A stretch of DNA of 64,000 nucleotides from Neobacillus niacini (GCF_000759675.1 NZ_BAWM01000001.1:48722-112721), one strand, 5' to 3'. Positions 8,826-18,158 are shown, numbered from the stretch's first letter. Notes: generated by a model from the sequence alone, not told the origin. Numbers and translations are program-made.

Positions 8826-9980
8826 ATGGATAAAAATAACCTAAATAATATACCAAAAGATTTATTTGTCCCTCTTGTACGTAAAGAGGATACGAGTGAA
8901 AAAATTTCAACTCCGAGCAGAACGTTTTTTCAGGATGCAAAAAGAACACTTTTCAAAAATAAACCTGCTGTTTTCAGCATGATTCTTATTCTTTTGATTA
9001 TCATTATGAGTATTGCTGGTCCGTGGATGAACGATTTTGGTTCCGATGATCAGGATTTAAAAAGAGCAAAAATGCCTCCGCGTGTACCAGTTCTAGAGAA
9101 TGTCTCTTGGCTTGGTTTGAATGGTACATTATCTGGAACTTTCCAAGGGAAAGATGTTCAGCAGGCTACTGCCAAAGCGAATGCAAGATTTGATAATAAA
9201 GAAGAGTTTATTGATATTGAAGTCATTAATAAAGGTGACGGCACTAGAAATTCTGCTGAAGTTAAAGCGACCTATCGTATTTATGAAGCAAAAGATATGA
9301 AAGACACATATTTCTGGTTTGGTAGTGATGCCTTAGGGCGTGACCAATGGACAAGGCTTTGGGAAGGTACAAGGGTTTCTTTAATCATCGCTTTTGTTGC
9401 GGCAGTACTTGACCTTGTTATTGGGGTCTCTTATGGCGGGATTTCTGCTTTTTACGGCGGAAGAGTCGATAATGTCATGCAGCGTATTGCTGAGATTTTA
9501 GTTGGTATTCCGAACCTAGTTATTATCCTATTAATGATGCTCGTTCTTCAGCCAGGTATAATTTCGATTGTCATTGCTTTATCGATAACTGGCTGGATTG
9601 GTATGTCCCGGATTGTCCGTGGTGAAGTATTAAAGCTAAAAAACCAAGAGTTTGTTTTAGCTTCAAGAACTTTAGGAACATCCAATGGTACCATCATTAG
9701 AAAACACCTGGTTCCAAATATCAGTGGTATTATCATTATTAACACAATGTTCTCAGTTCCTGGAGCAATCTTTTTTGAAGCATTCTTAAGCTTTATTGGA
9801 CTAGGTATTGTACCTCCAGATGCTTCACTTGGATCTTTAATTGACCTTGGGTTTGATAACCTCAGACTTTATCCATACATGCTTGTGTTCCCGGCAATTG
9901 TAATTTCTGTACTTATGATTGCATTTAATATTGTTGGTGATGGTTTGAGAGATGCATTTGATCCGAAAATGCATAAATAA
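8826..9980 (+). CDS. oppC: Oligopeptide ABC transporter permease OppC (with extracytoplasmic insert)
   Basis: 384 residues, longer than the usual 290-310. After a first helix (about 51-68) there is a hydrophilic insert of about 90 residues (about 75-160: MPPRVPVLENVSWLGLNGTL ... VEVK-type beta-rich segments) before YFWFGSDALGRDQWTRLWEG and the core membrane domain. The EAA loop reads LASRTLGTSNGTIIRKHLVPN. The insert should face outward next to OppA; similar extensions occur in some Firmicute OppC proteins. Partner of OppB. Confidence 0.9.
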   Translation: MDKNNLNNIPKDLFVPLVRKEDTSEKISTPSRTFFQDAKRTLFKNKPAVFSMILILLIIIMSIAGPWMNDFGSDDQDLKRAKMPPRVPVLENVSWLGLNGTLSGTFQGKDVQQATAKANARFDNKEEFIDIEVINKGDGTRNSAEVKATYRIYEAKDMKDTYFWFGSDALGRDQWTRLWEGTRVSLIIAFVAAVLDLVIGVSYGGISAFYGGRVDNVMQRIAEILVGIPNLVIILLMMLVLQPGIISIVIALSITGWIGMSRIVRGEVLKLKNQEFVLASRTLGTSNGTIIRKHLVPNISGIIIINTMFSVPGAIFFEAFLSFIGLGIVPPDASLGSLIDLGFDNLRLYPYMLVFPAIVISVLMIAFNIVGDGLRDAFDPKMHK

Positions 9981-9999
9981 GAAGGTAGGTGTTTAATAA

Positions 10000-11055
10000 A
10001 TGAGTAAATTATTGGAAGTCAAAGATTTAAAAGTATCATTTAACACCTACAATGGTGAAGTGCATGCTGTTCGAGGTGTTACCTTTGATTTAAATAAAGG
10101 TGAAACCTTGGCGATTGTAGGTGAATCTGGATCCGGGAAGTCAGTAACCTCTAATGCGATTATGAGACTCCTTCCAGAACCACATGGCTTTATAAAAGAA
10201 GGTCAAATTCTCCTTGAGGGAGTAGACCTTGCGAAAAAAACAAGCAAGGAAATGCAAAAAATTCGCGGAAAAGACATTTCTATGGTTTTCCAAGATCCAA
10301 TGTCGTCTCTAAACCCGACAATGAAAATTGGAAACCAGATTATGGAAGGTCTAATAAAGCACCAAAATATGAACAAACAAGAAGCAAGAAAAACAGCGCT
10401 TGAGCTTCTAACTCTTGTTGGTATTCCAAGACCGGATGTACGTATTAATCAATATCCACACCAATTTTCTGGCGGTATGCGTCAGCGTGTGGTAGTAGCG
10501 ATTGCATTAGCATGTAATCCTAAAATCTTAATCGCAGATGAACCAACTACTGCTCTTGACGTAACCATTCAAGCTCAAATCTTAGAATTGATGAAGAGTA
10601 TTCAACAAAAAACGGATAGTGCGATTATTTTTATTACGCATGACCTCGGTGTTGTAGCAAACGTTGCGGACCGTGTAGCAGTTATGTACGCTGGAAAAAT
10701 CGTAGAAATTGGGACAGTAGATGATATTTTCTACAACCCTAAGCACCCATATACTTGGGGATTGATAGGCTCCATGCCTACATTGGATAGCACTGACGAA
10801 GAGCTTTTTGCTATACCTGGAAGCCCGCCTAACATGCTTACCCCTCCTGTAGGGGATGCGTTTGCTCCAAGAAATCAATTTGCTTTAGAAATTGATACAG
10901 TGATGGAACCGCCAATGTTTAAAGTTTCTGACACACATTATGCGGCAACATGGCTTTTACATGAAGATGCACCTAAAATTGAGCCACCGGCTGCCGTTAA
11001 ACACAGGATGCAAGGTTTTGCTCAAACAGGCACTAAGGGCGGTGGAAAACGGTGA
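10000..11055 (+). CDS. oppD: Oligopeptide ABC transporter ATP-binding protein OppD
   Basis: Cytoplasmic ATPase of 351 residues: Walker A GESGSGKS, signature FSGGMRQRVVVAIAL, Walker B ILIADEPTTALD, and the C-terminal oligopeptide/dipeptide extension GLIGSMPTLDS...IPGSPPNM. Its final codons overlap the GTG start of oppF (GTGA, 11052-11055), indicating translational coupling. Confidence 0.93.
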   Translation: MSKLLEVKDLKVSFNTYNGEVHAVRGVTFDLNKGETLAIVGESGSGKSVTSNAIMRLLPEPHGFIKEGQILLEGVDLAKKTSKEMQKIRGKDISMVFQDPMSSLNPTMKIGNQIMEGLIKHQNMNKQEARKTALELLTLVGIPRPDVRINQYPHQFSGGMRQRVVVAIALACNPKILIADEPTTALDVTIQAQILELMKSIQQKTDSAIIFITHDLGVVANVADRVAVMYAGKIVEIGTVDDIFYNPKHPYTWGLIGSMPTLDSTDEELFAIPGSPPNMLTPPVGDAFAPRNQFALEIDTVMEPPMFKVSDTHYAATWLLHEDAPKIEPPAAVKHRMQGFAQTGTKGGGKR

Positions 11056-11987
11056 CAAGAGAAAAGTTACTTGAAGTGAAAAATTTACAAAAACATTTTG
11101 CTGTTGGCAAAAAGAATACAATTAAAGCTGTTGATGGTGTTAGCTTTGATGTGTATAAAGGGGAAACCTTTGGGCTAGTTGGTGAGTCTGGTTGTGGAAA
11201 GTCGACAACAGGCAGAACCATCATCCGACTTTATGATGCAACTGGCGGAGAAGTTAAATTTAACGGTGAAGATGTTCACGGGAAGAAAAATAAATCTGAA
11301 TTGCTTAAATTTAATCGAAAAATGCAAATGATCTTCCAGGATCCGTCTTCATCCTTAAATCCTAGAATGACGGTATTGGATATTATTGCTGAGGGTCTAG
11401 ACGTTCATAAGCTAGTAAAAAACGAAGCTGAGCGAAAGCAAAAAGTTGAAGAATTACTAGAAGCCGTTGGTCTAAATAAAGAGCATGCTACTCGTTTTCC
11501 ACATGAATTTAGTGGTGGGCAAAGACAGCGGATTGGTATCGCAAGAGCGCTTGCAGTTGATCCTGAGTTTATTATTGCCGATGAGCCTATCTCTGCATTG
11601 GATGTGTCGATTCAGGCGCAGGTAGTCAATCTGCTAAAAAAACTACAAAAAGAACGTGGGTTAACGTACTTGTTTATTGCTCATGACCTTTCAATGGTTA
11701 AATATATTTCTGATCGAATTGGCGTTATGTATATGGGTAACTTGGTAGAACTAGCAGAAAGTGATGAATTATACAATAATCCTATTCATCCTTATACAAA
11801 ATCATTGTTATCAGCTATTCCTCTTCCAGATCCAAGATATGAGCGCACACGTAAACGTATTAATTATGATCCTACTGTACATGACACAGATGGTGAGTTT
11901 GAGCTTAGAGAAGTTACGCCAGGTCATTTTGTACGTTGTACGGCAAAGGAATTTGAAAGATATCAAAATGAGCAAAAAGTAAAATAA
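11052..11987 (+). CDS. oppF: Oligopeptide ABC transporter ATP-binding protein OppF
   Basis: Second ATPase of the importer, 311 residues: Walker A GESGCGKST, signature FSGGQRQRIGIARAL, Walker B FIIADEPISALD and the C-terminal oligopeptide-transporter motif (HPYTKSLLSAIPLPDP). It starts at GTG within the oppD stop and is last in the operon before a strong terminator. Confidence 0.93.
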   Translation: MTREKLLEVKNLQKHFAVGKKNTIKAVDGVSFDVYKGETFGLVGESGCGKSTTGRTIIRLYDATGGEVKFNGEDVHGKKNKSELLKFNRKMQMIFQDPSSSLNPRMTVLDIIAEGLDVHKLVKNEAERKQKVEELLEAVGLNKEHATRFPHEFSGGQRQRIGIARALAVDPEFIIADEPISALDVSIQAQVVNLLKKLQKERGLTYLFIAHDLSMVKYISDRIGVMYMGNLVELAESDELYNNPIHPYTKSLLSAIPLPDPRYERTRKRINYDPTVHDTDGEFELREVTPGHFVRCTAKEFERYQNEQKVK

Positions 11988-11995
11988 GCAGTTGT

Positions 11996-12030
11996 AAAAA
12001 AGAGTGTTGACGAATCAACACTCTTTTTTA
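11996..12030. terminator. Bidirectional terminator between oppF and ilvA
   Basis: AAAAGAGTGTTGA / TCAACACTCTTTT with loop CGAA. A-run on one side and T-run on the other serve both converging genes. Confidence 0.9.
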
Positions 12031-12033
12031 CGT

Positions 12034-13242
12034 CTAGAAATGTGTCATTTCGACAATATCATTTTTTTCTTTTAGGACTTTAAACAGCATATCAATATGC
12101 TCGTTATTTTTTGTTTCTACAGAAATATCCAAACCAGCATATCCCGGATAAATATTTTTGCCCATTCGATTGAGGTTAACAGTTTGAATGTTTGCGTCTA
12201 AATCTGTTAATGAGCTTAAAACCTTTTGAAGCTCACCTGGTTTATCCTTTAAGGTTATCGTAAAAGTAGCATACCGTCCTGATTCGACTAAACCGCGTTC
12301 AATAATCCTCGAAATAAAATTCATATCAACATTTCCACCGCTTAAAACAGCCACAACTTTCTTTTCTTTCATTTTTACTTTTTCATATAGTAGTGCCGAC
12401 AGGGAACAGGCACCAGAACCTTCTACTAACAGTTTGTTTCGTTCTAAAACCATTAGCATCGTTCTTGCGATTTCCATTTCATCCACACAAAAAATATCAT
12501 CGACATATTTTTGAATGATTTCAAAGGTTCTCTGCCCAGGTTTTTTAACAGCAATTCCATCTGCCATGGTTGGTGTGGAATCTACCATTATGGGCTTCTT
12601 TTCTTTTAAAGATGTTTTCATGCTGGGGCAGGCTAGCGCCTGAACGCCATAGACGGATATATGGGGGTTCCTTTCTTTCACGGCGAGTGCAACACCTGCA
12701 ATCAGCCCACCGCCTCCTACAGGGCATATAATAGCCTCTACGTCTGGAAGTTGATCCAGTATCTCCAAACCTACCGTCCCCTGTCCTGCAATGACAGAAT
12801 CGTCATCAAAGGCATGAATAAAGGTAGCATCTCTTTGTTCTCTCAGCTCTAAAGCATAGGCAAGCGCATCATCAAATGTAGCCCCTTCTAAGAGGACCTC
12901 TGCCCCATATTGCTTTGTAGCGAGCACCTTACTAAGGGGTGCACCCTTTGGCATCACAATCGTACAATTTACGCCAAGCATTTGACTTGAATAAGCTACA
13001 CCTTGAGCATGGTTGCCTGCTGAGGCAGCCACAACGCCTTTCTCTAGCTCTTCCTTTGATAGGGATATTAACTTGTTATAAGAACCTCTCACTTTAAATG
13101 AGCCAGTTTTTTGGAGGTTCTCAAGTTTTAAATGTACTTCATTATGAGAAAGCTGACTAAAAGTTTTAGAATAGTCCAAAGGTGTTGTATGGACAATCCC
13201 CTTCATCTTCTCCCGTGCAATGATAATATCATCTACATTCAC
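12034..13242 (-). CDS. ilvA: Threonine ammonia-lyase (threonine dehydratase) with ACT domain
   Basis: PLP enzyme converting threonine to 2-oxobutanoate, the first committed step to isoleucine or a catabolic step. The PLP lysine lies in LQKTGSFKVRGSYNKL. Other fold II motifs are ASAGNHAQGVAY (substrate loop) and the phosphate-cup PVGGGGLIAG. A single C-terminal ACT-like domain begins at about residue 325 (YATFTITLKDKPGELQKVL). The start chosen is GTG 13242 because AGGAGG lies 7 nt upstream; a 7-codon extension to ATG 13263 contains that SD. One ACT domain and about 400 residues fit either the biosynthetic Bacillus IlvA or a TdcB-like enzyme. Confidence 0.85.
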   Translation of the reverse strand: MNVDDIIIAREKMKGIVHTTPLDYSKTFSQLSHNEVHLKLENLQKTGSFKVRGSYNKLISLSKEELEKGVVAASAGNHAQGVAYSSQMLGVNCTIVMPKGAPLSKVLATKQYGAEVLLEGATFDDALAYALELREQRDATFIHAFDDDSVIAGQGTVGLEILDQLPDVEAIICPVGGGGLIAGVALAVKERNPHISVYGVQALACPSMKTSLKEKKPIMVDSTPTMADGIAVKKPGQRTFEIIQKYVDDIFCVDEMEIARTMLMVLERNKLLVEGSGACSLSALLYEKVKMKEKKVVAVLSGGNVDMNFISRIIERGLVESGRYATFTITLKDKPGELQKVLSSLTDLDANIQTVNLNRMGKNIYPGYAGLDISVETKNNEHIDMLFKVLKEKNDIVEMTHF

Positions 13243-13530
13243 AATTCTTCCTCCTGTTGACATACTTTTCCTTAGGATGTACTGATAAAAGTAAACTATG
13301 TCTTAAATTCGGGAAATAATCTCTCTCAAAATTATCAGTTGACTAGTAGTATTCCTCAAGTATGCATGGTGGTATTTTGTCTAAATGCCTAAATTTGTAT
13401 CTTTTTACCTAAAAAAGGTAAATAAAATGACATTTTTTGTATGAATTTGTAACTATAAAACTATTTATTGTGAATATTTGGTATGTTACGATTATTTAGC
13501 AACACTATATATATAAAGGAGGAAAAACAT

Positions 13531-15669
13531 TTGAAGAAGAAAAGATTATTATCTGTTTTATCTGCCAGTGCTTTGGCTCTATCACTTTTAGCTCCTATTG
13601 CTAGTAATGGGACCAAGGTAGAGGCCAAAACAGCTCCAAACTGGGATGTAGAGCGCTACGGTGATCGAATTGATATTGATGGACAGTTAAACCAATTATC
13701 AAAAGACACTACATACTTACAAAAGGCTGAAAAGAAAATTAAGGAACAAGCTGCACAAATTAATATTAATGAAGATAGTGATTCAGGAGGAGATTCAGGA
13801 AATAGTAGTACTTTTGCATCAGTTGGAGAGAAAAAATTGTTTTTAAATAGGAACTTAGCTTTTAAACAGTTTACACTTCGCAGTGTAGGAGAAAATGTTG
13901 AAATTTGGGTAGCAGATAACTTATCCTTTCCACAAGGTGATCCACGCCCTGCACATGTTGTAACACAAGAACAAGTCGATAAACTACGTGATGAATTTGA
14001 TAGTAATATCTATCCTAAGGCTACAGAGTTCTTCGGAACACCAGATGCTCTTGATGGTTCGCATTCTCCTTTACCTGAAATGGTTGGACTTCCAGAGGGG
14101 TATTATGGAGGCAGCGATAAAGTAATCATGTTAGTAGATAACATACAAGATGAAAATTATGAAGACCCTACGTATCCATTCTTTGTAGCAGGTTTCTTCT
14201 GGCAAACACTAGAGAACTATATTGATAGAAATATCATTACAATTGATACAAACAGCTGGGAGACTCGGTTAGAGTCAACATTCTTCGGAACTACTATCCA
14301 TGAGTTGCAGCACTTAATTCAAGCAGACAATGATGGTGATGAAGAATCATGGGTTAACGAGGGTTTATCTACATTCTCTGAAGTCCTTGGCGGCTATGGT
14401 CATGATGCTGGTTCGATTAATTTCTACTTAGATCATCCAGAAAATTCATTAGTTGCTTGGGATGAACATGTAGGTGCAGCGACAGGACCAGAAACAATTG
14501 CTGACTATGGTCAGGTACAATTATTTAACTTATACATGAATGACAAGCTCGGTAAAGATTTCATTCGTGCCTTAGCGGTAAATAAAGAAAATGGAATTAA
14601 CGGTGTTAATGCAGCCTTAAAGGAATTTGGCTCTAAGCTTGATTTCACAAAGCTCTATCAAAACTTTATTACTGCAGTAGCGTTAGACTCTAGTGAAGAA
14701 GGTAAAGGATTATATAATATAGACAGTATTGACCTTCGAGGGTTACCGGTTGATGCAGCTGGTACGAAACGTGGCATGACAGTAAATTATGAGAAAGCAA
14801 TAGCATTTGAAAAAGAAGGCGTTCCAGCATGGGGCGGTGATTTTAAGGTATTAGACTTCCAGGATAAAATTAAGAGTATTGCCTTTAATGGAGTAGATTT
14901 CTTACCAATTTCTTGGAAATCAGTGGCTGATCCTCTCGGTTCAGGTAATCAAGTGTTATGGGGAAATCAGGGAGACGAAGCGGATAATACTTTAATTTTT
15001 GAAGCGGATCTTTCTGGGGTCGATAAAGCAACATTAAAATTTGACAATTATCTTGATATCGAAGAGCAATGGGATTTTGGAGTGGTTCAAGTATCAACTG
15101 ATGGCGGTAAGACTTGGAAGAGCTTAGCAAATGAAAATACCCGCAGTGACATTGTCGAAGGAGGTTATCCGAAAATCAAAGAAAACTTACCAGGATTTAC
15201 TGGTAATATAAAAATTTGGCAAGATGAATCGTTTAATTTAAGTGAGTATGCTGGTCAAAAGGTATTGGTTTCCTTCCGTTACCTAACAGACTGGGGTCAC
15301 ACTGATACTGGCTGGTTTATTGATAATATTGAAATTCCTGAAATAGGTTATAGTAATGATGGCAGCTCTACAGACGCATTTAAATCAATGAAAGAGGTTC
15401 TTGGTGAATACGTTAATTACACTGTGACGTTTATTAACGAAAAAGAAGTTGGTAATAAAAAGGGTGCTAAAACGAATTACAAAGTAATCACTGTTGATCC
15501 GTTTAATGTTACTGAACAGAATGCATTAACTTTAAGACAGTTATTCCAAGACGGAAAGAACTATATGATTACATCCTATGCAGCCCCTGTAGATAGCCGA
15601 AATCCAGTTGACTTTACTTACGAAGTTAAACTGAAAAAGGAATCTCAAAAAAAGAAAATCAAAAAGTAA
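13531..15669 (+). CDS. Secreted zinc metalloprotease, InhA/M6-like with C-terminal jelly-roll domain
   Basis: 712-residue exported protease. TTG 13531 is the start (AAAGGAGG at 13515-13522). Residues 1-33 are a signal peptide (KKKRLL...SALALSLLAPIAS). The zinc motif HELQH is at 257-261 and the third ligand is probably Glu277 in WVNEGLS, a gluzincin-like arrangement close to M30/M6-like peptidases. Residues about 490-610 resemble the MAM/VEG-like domain of immune inhibitor A (FGVVQVSTDGGKTWKSL, GWFIDNIEI). Residues about 50-90 form an acidic, Ser/Gly-rich propeptide-like region. It is probably a nutritional or virulence-type exoprotease. The exact peptidase family remains uncertain. Confidence 0.8.
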   Translation: MKKKRLLSVLSASALALSLLAPIASNGTKVEAKTAPNWDVERYGDRIDIDGQLNQLSKDTTYLQKAEKKIKEQAAQININEDSDSGGDSGNSSTFASVGEKKLFLNRNLAFKQFTLRSVGENVEIWVADNLSFPQGDPRPAHVVTQEQVDKLRDEFDSNIYPKATEFFGTPDALDGSHSPLPEMVGLPEGYYGGSDKVIMLVDNIQDENYEDPTYPFFVAGFFWQTLENYIDRNIITIDTNSWETRLESTFFGTTIHELQHLIQADNDGDEESWVNEGLSTFSEVLGGYGHDAGSINFYLDHPENSLVAWDEHVGAATGPETIADYGQVQLFNLYMNDKLGKDFIRALAVNKENGINGVNAALKEFGSKLDFTKLYQNFITAVALDSSEEGKGLYNIDSIDLRGLPVDAAGTKRGMTVNYEKAIAFEKEGVPAWGGDFKVLDFQDKIKSIAFNGVDFLPISWKSVADPLGSGNQVLWGNQGDEADNTLIFEADLSGVDKATLKFDNYLDIEEQWDFGVVQVSTDGGKTWKSLANENTRSDIVEGGYPKIKENLPGFTGNIKIWQDESFNLSEYAGQKVLVSFRYLTDWGHTDTGWFIDNIEIPEIGYSNDGSSTDAFKSMKEVLGEYVNYTVTFINEKEVGNKKGAKTNYKVITVDPFNVTEQNALTLRQLFQDGKNYMITSYAAPVDSRNPVDFTYEVKLKKESQKKKIKK

Positions 15670-15682
15670 TAGTAGCACACAG

Positions 15683-15736
15683 GAAAACCCGCATGATGAC
15701 CGCTAACAAAGGTTATTATGCGGGTTTTTTATTTTT
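15683..15736 (+). terminator. Terminator after the metalloprotease gene
   Basis: AAAACCCGCAT ... ATGCGGGTTTT with further ATGACC / GGTTAT pairing, then TTTTTT. Confidence 0.88.
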
Positions 15737-15754
15737 TGGCAGTGTTAAATTTTG

Positions 15755-15876
15755 TCTGTTGATTTGCGCTCCCTGCCCCGTCCTCCCGCAGGACATTGAA
15801 TAAGCTTCAAAGAATAAGCACCGCACGAAGAAAATGCGATAGCATTTTCTTTGTGCGGTGCGCGCAAATCAACAGA
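15755..15876. repeat. Compact multi-hairpin element bounded by a 15-bp inverted repeat
   Basis: Outer arms TCTGTTGATTTGCGC (15755-15769) and its exact complement (15862-15876). Inside are a GTCCT/AGGAC hairpin (15780-15794), a TTGAA/TTCAA hairpin, and a 20-bp stem (15818-15837 with 15842-15861, one G-T) capped by GATA. It could be a MITE-like element or a structured RNA. There is no coding potential worth calling and no copy elsewhere in the window. Confidence 0.65.
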
Positions 15877-16033
15877 GTGCCAATATCAACATTTTGCTTT
15901 AACCCAGCCTATTTTTTAAAGAGTCTTAAATATGACTTCATTACAATCACGGAGCCATCAATTAATACATTTTTACATTTACCTATTATTTATTTGAACC
16001 TACACTAATAGGTAAAAAAACGTACGGAGCAGG

Positions 16034-16065
16034 AATAGACTCTCTCGATTGAGGGTCTATTTTTT
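16034..16065 (+). terminator. Terminator-like hairpin upstream of the partition iterons
   Basis: ATAGACTCTC / GAGGGTCTAT (one G-T) with loop TCGATT, then TTTTT. Insulates the par locus from upstream transcription. Confidence 0.7.
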
Positions 16066-16246
16066 GTATACGAAATATGTATACGTGTTTACGATAATTG
16101 TGCACTTGTTTACAACCTTGTATACATTGCGTTTACAAAAATGTTTACATGTATACAAACATGTAAACCTGTTGATATACCGCTATGTGTACGGTTTTGT
16201 ATACGTTGTAAACAGGAGTGTGTACAACGATTACGTATTGTTTACA
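16065..16246. repeat. parC-like iteron array: about 17 copies of TGTDTACR
   Basis: Eight-base units such as TGTATACG, TGTTTACA, TGTGTACA and TGTAAACA start at 16065, 16078, 16086, 16099, 16107, 16119, 16130, 16142, 16150, 16162, 16173, 16186, 16198, 16207, 16219, 16228 and 16239. A few are imperfect. Mean spacing is about 10.9 bp, close to one helical turn, so bound proteins would line one face. Lying directly upstream of parM-parR, this is the expected place and form for the centromere and autoregulatory operator of a type II partition system. Confidence 0.8.
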
Positions 16247-16371
16247 ATTTTACACTTTCATTTCTTTTAGTCTTCATTATTGAAGAATCTATTAAACTCC
16301 TATACTCTTAGAGTAGTTAGATACATAACTTCATTAACATCTTAAATTAAGAGAATGAAAGGATGATAATT

Positions 16372-17550
16372 TTGAATAATACTAGAATTGCAGCTATTGA
16401 TGTTGGGAATGATTCGATTAAGGCGATATTTGGAGAAATGGAATATGAGCTAAATATTCCTAATATTATTGCCAGGGATACGGAAGACCGCCCTGTAATT
16501 GGAATTGAAGAATTAGATGACAAAAATCCTCTTGATGGTATTCATATAAGAGTCCACTCCCCTGCTTTGAAGGATAATAATGCTATTTATCGTGTTGGGA
16601 ATCTCGCAACCAAAAGTCCAAATGGAACTGAATTAGATCCTGGAAGCAGCAAGTCTGAAGAAGACCAAACGTTAGTTCTTCTCTTTACTACATTGGCATT
16701 GGATGCCGTAAAGGAAGGAAATAAAAATAATTTCCGCCAAACGAAAAATGTCATAGATGCGAACTATACGCTGGGAACAGGACTCCCCCTTCGTGAAGTT
16801 AAGGAAGGAAAGGACGCAGGTTATCGTTCAAAATTAATTGGATCTGTCCATCAAGTTGAGTTTCTTGTCACACCTAAGTATCAAGGTTTAAAGGTAAATA
16901 TCAAGTTTGATGAGATAAAGGTATATCCTGAAGGATTTGCGGCTTATATTAACCTTGTTATGGACAATAACTCAAAAATCATTAATAAAGACTTAATCGA
17001 TAAACGTATCTTGATTCAAGATATTGGCGGATTATCAACGGATATCGCCGTAATTAAAAATCGAAATGTGGATGATGATAAAGCACAAGGCTTTAATCTT
17101 GGGGTTTCAGAATCATTGGAAGCAATCCGTGAAGAGATTAGAACAAAGCATGGTGTCGAACTAGACAGCCGTCGCGATGTTGTTGAAATCATCACGAAGA
17201 AAAATGACCGAAATCATATCATGGTTAAAGGAAGCAGGACCAGTGTTCACGATATAACAGACCGCATTCTACTAGATTTAGCAAAGAAACAATATCGTTT
17301 ATTACGAAATGTTTGGTCAAAGAATTCCCAAACAGAAATCTGCTACTTTGTTGGTGGCGGGGCTACCGTATTAAAGGATTATCTTAAAACATTAAATAAT
17401 AATCTCGATGGTTTTAATATTGATTTCTTTGAAGATGAAAAAGAAAGTATTTGGATGATGGCAAATGCTTATTATAAGCTCATCATGGATTTCGTTAGAA
17501 AATCAGAGAAACAAAAGCCTGAACAAACTAAAAAACCTGTTACCAATTAA
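16372..17550 (+). CDS. parM: Actin-like plasmid-segregation ATPase (ParM/StbA family)
   Basis: 392-residue actin-fold protein that would polymerise with ATP and push or pull DNA bound by the ParR partner. The phosphate-1 loop is AAIDVGNDSIKA, phosphate-2 is IQDIGGLSTDIAV, and the adenosine-site glycines are YFVGGGATVLKDYL. TTG 16372 is preferred (AAAGGA 8 nt upstream); ATG 16363 abuts the SD. The parR-like gene follows after 12 nt. No replication gene is near, so the locus is either chromosomal or a plasmid relic. Alternative: a cytoskeletal Alp with another cargo. Confidence 0.85.
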   Translation: MNNTRIAAIDVGNDSIKAIFGEMEYELNIPNIIARDTEDRPVIGIEELDDKNPLDGIHIRVHSPALKDNNAIYRVGNLATKSPNGTELDPGSSKSEEDQTLVLLFTTLALDAVKEGNKNNFRQTKNVIDANYTLGTGLPLREVKEGKDAGYRSKLIGSVHQVEFLVTPKYQGLKVNIKFDEIKVYPEGFAAYINLVMDNNSKIINKDLIDKRILIQDIGGLSTDIAVIKNRNVDDDKAQGFNLGVSESLEAIREEIRTKHGVELDSRRDVVEIITKKNDRNHIMVKGSRTSVHDITDRILLDLAKKQYRLLRNVWSKNSQTEICYFVGGGATVLKDYLKTLNNNLDGFNIDFFEDEKESIWMMANAYYKLIMDFVRKSEKQKPEQTKKPVTN

Positions 17551-17562
17551 TAGGGTGATGAT

Positions 17563-18156
17563 ATGAAAAAGGCAGGTTCAAATGAAATTCAGCGGGGACA
17601 GGCGATTTCCTTTCGTGTCCCTTCTGACACACCTGACCATCTAATTAAGCAGCTGCAAAAATTAAAGGAAACCGAAAGAAGAAATTTTTCAAGCAAAATT
17701 GCTGAATTTGTGATGGAAGGTGTCGGTAACGTAAATGCAAGAGAGCGTGAGATGATTACCGTCCCGCTGCCGAAAAAGCTAACAAAAGCACAACGTGACT
17801 GGTTAAAGCACGAGCATTCTGAGGCGTTATTAGGAAGTATTATCTATCAATTAATATCCGATCCTGTTCGTTCTACTTCCCTGCTAGCAAGTTTAAATAG
17901 CAGTTCAATCGATATTGATGAAGCTTTATACCTTCAAGAAGAAGTATTTCCCGAGAAACCTGAAATAAGATCTTATCCAGATGAGGGTAGTGCTGTAGAG
18001 GAAAGTGCTGCTTCTATCGATTTATCCGATATGGATGATGATTTAGATGAATTTGATTGGGATAATGCGAAACCTTTGGTTGAGGAAAAAGAGATTGAGG
18101 AAGAGCTTGATTTAGATGACCTGCTGGGTGGATTTCTAGCCAGTATGAATAAATAG
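17563..18156 (+). CDS. ParR-like DNA-binding partner of ParM
   Basis: 197 residues. The N-terminal part, QAISFRVPSDTPDHLIKQLQ plus LKETERRNFSSKIAEFVMEG, reads as a ribbon-helix-helix unit of ParR/CopG type. A middle helical region follows (LTKAQRDWLKHEHSEALLGS). The C-terminal 60 residues are strongly acidic (DLSDMDDDLDEFDWDN, EEELDLDDLLGGFL), as expected for a tail that contacts ParM filaments. Position directly after parM supports the role. It should bind the iterons upstream of parM and repress the operon. The family call rests on pattern, length and context. Confidence 0.7.
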   Translation: MKKAGSNEIQRGQAISFRVPSDTPDHLIKQLQKLKETERRNFSSKIAEFVMEGVGNVNAREREMITVPLPKKLTKAQRDWLKHEHSEALLGSIIYQLISDPVRSTSLLASLNSSSIDIDEALYLQEEVFPEKPEIRSYPDEGSAVEESAASIDLSDMDDDLDEFDWDNAKPLVEEKEIEEELDLDDLLGGFLASMNK

Positions 18157-18158
18157 AT

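Noticed and set aside
13483..13530. ATG 13483 as the metalloprotease start
   Set aside because: No SD, and it would place 16 polar residues before the signal peptide; TTG 13531 has AAAGGAGG.
15796..16008. 70-codon frame over the multi-hairpin element
   Set aside because: Runs through both halves of the inverted repeat, has no SD and no recognisable protein features.
16065..16246. Repeat array as a CRISPR
   Set aside because: Units are 8 bp, with steps of 8-13 bp and no spacer-length intervals; cas genes are absent. Partition iterons fit better.
16049..16270. 73-codon frame in the iteron region
   Set aside because: It is created by the GTATAC/GTTTAC repeats, has no SD and an improbable composition.
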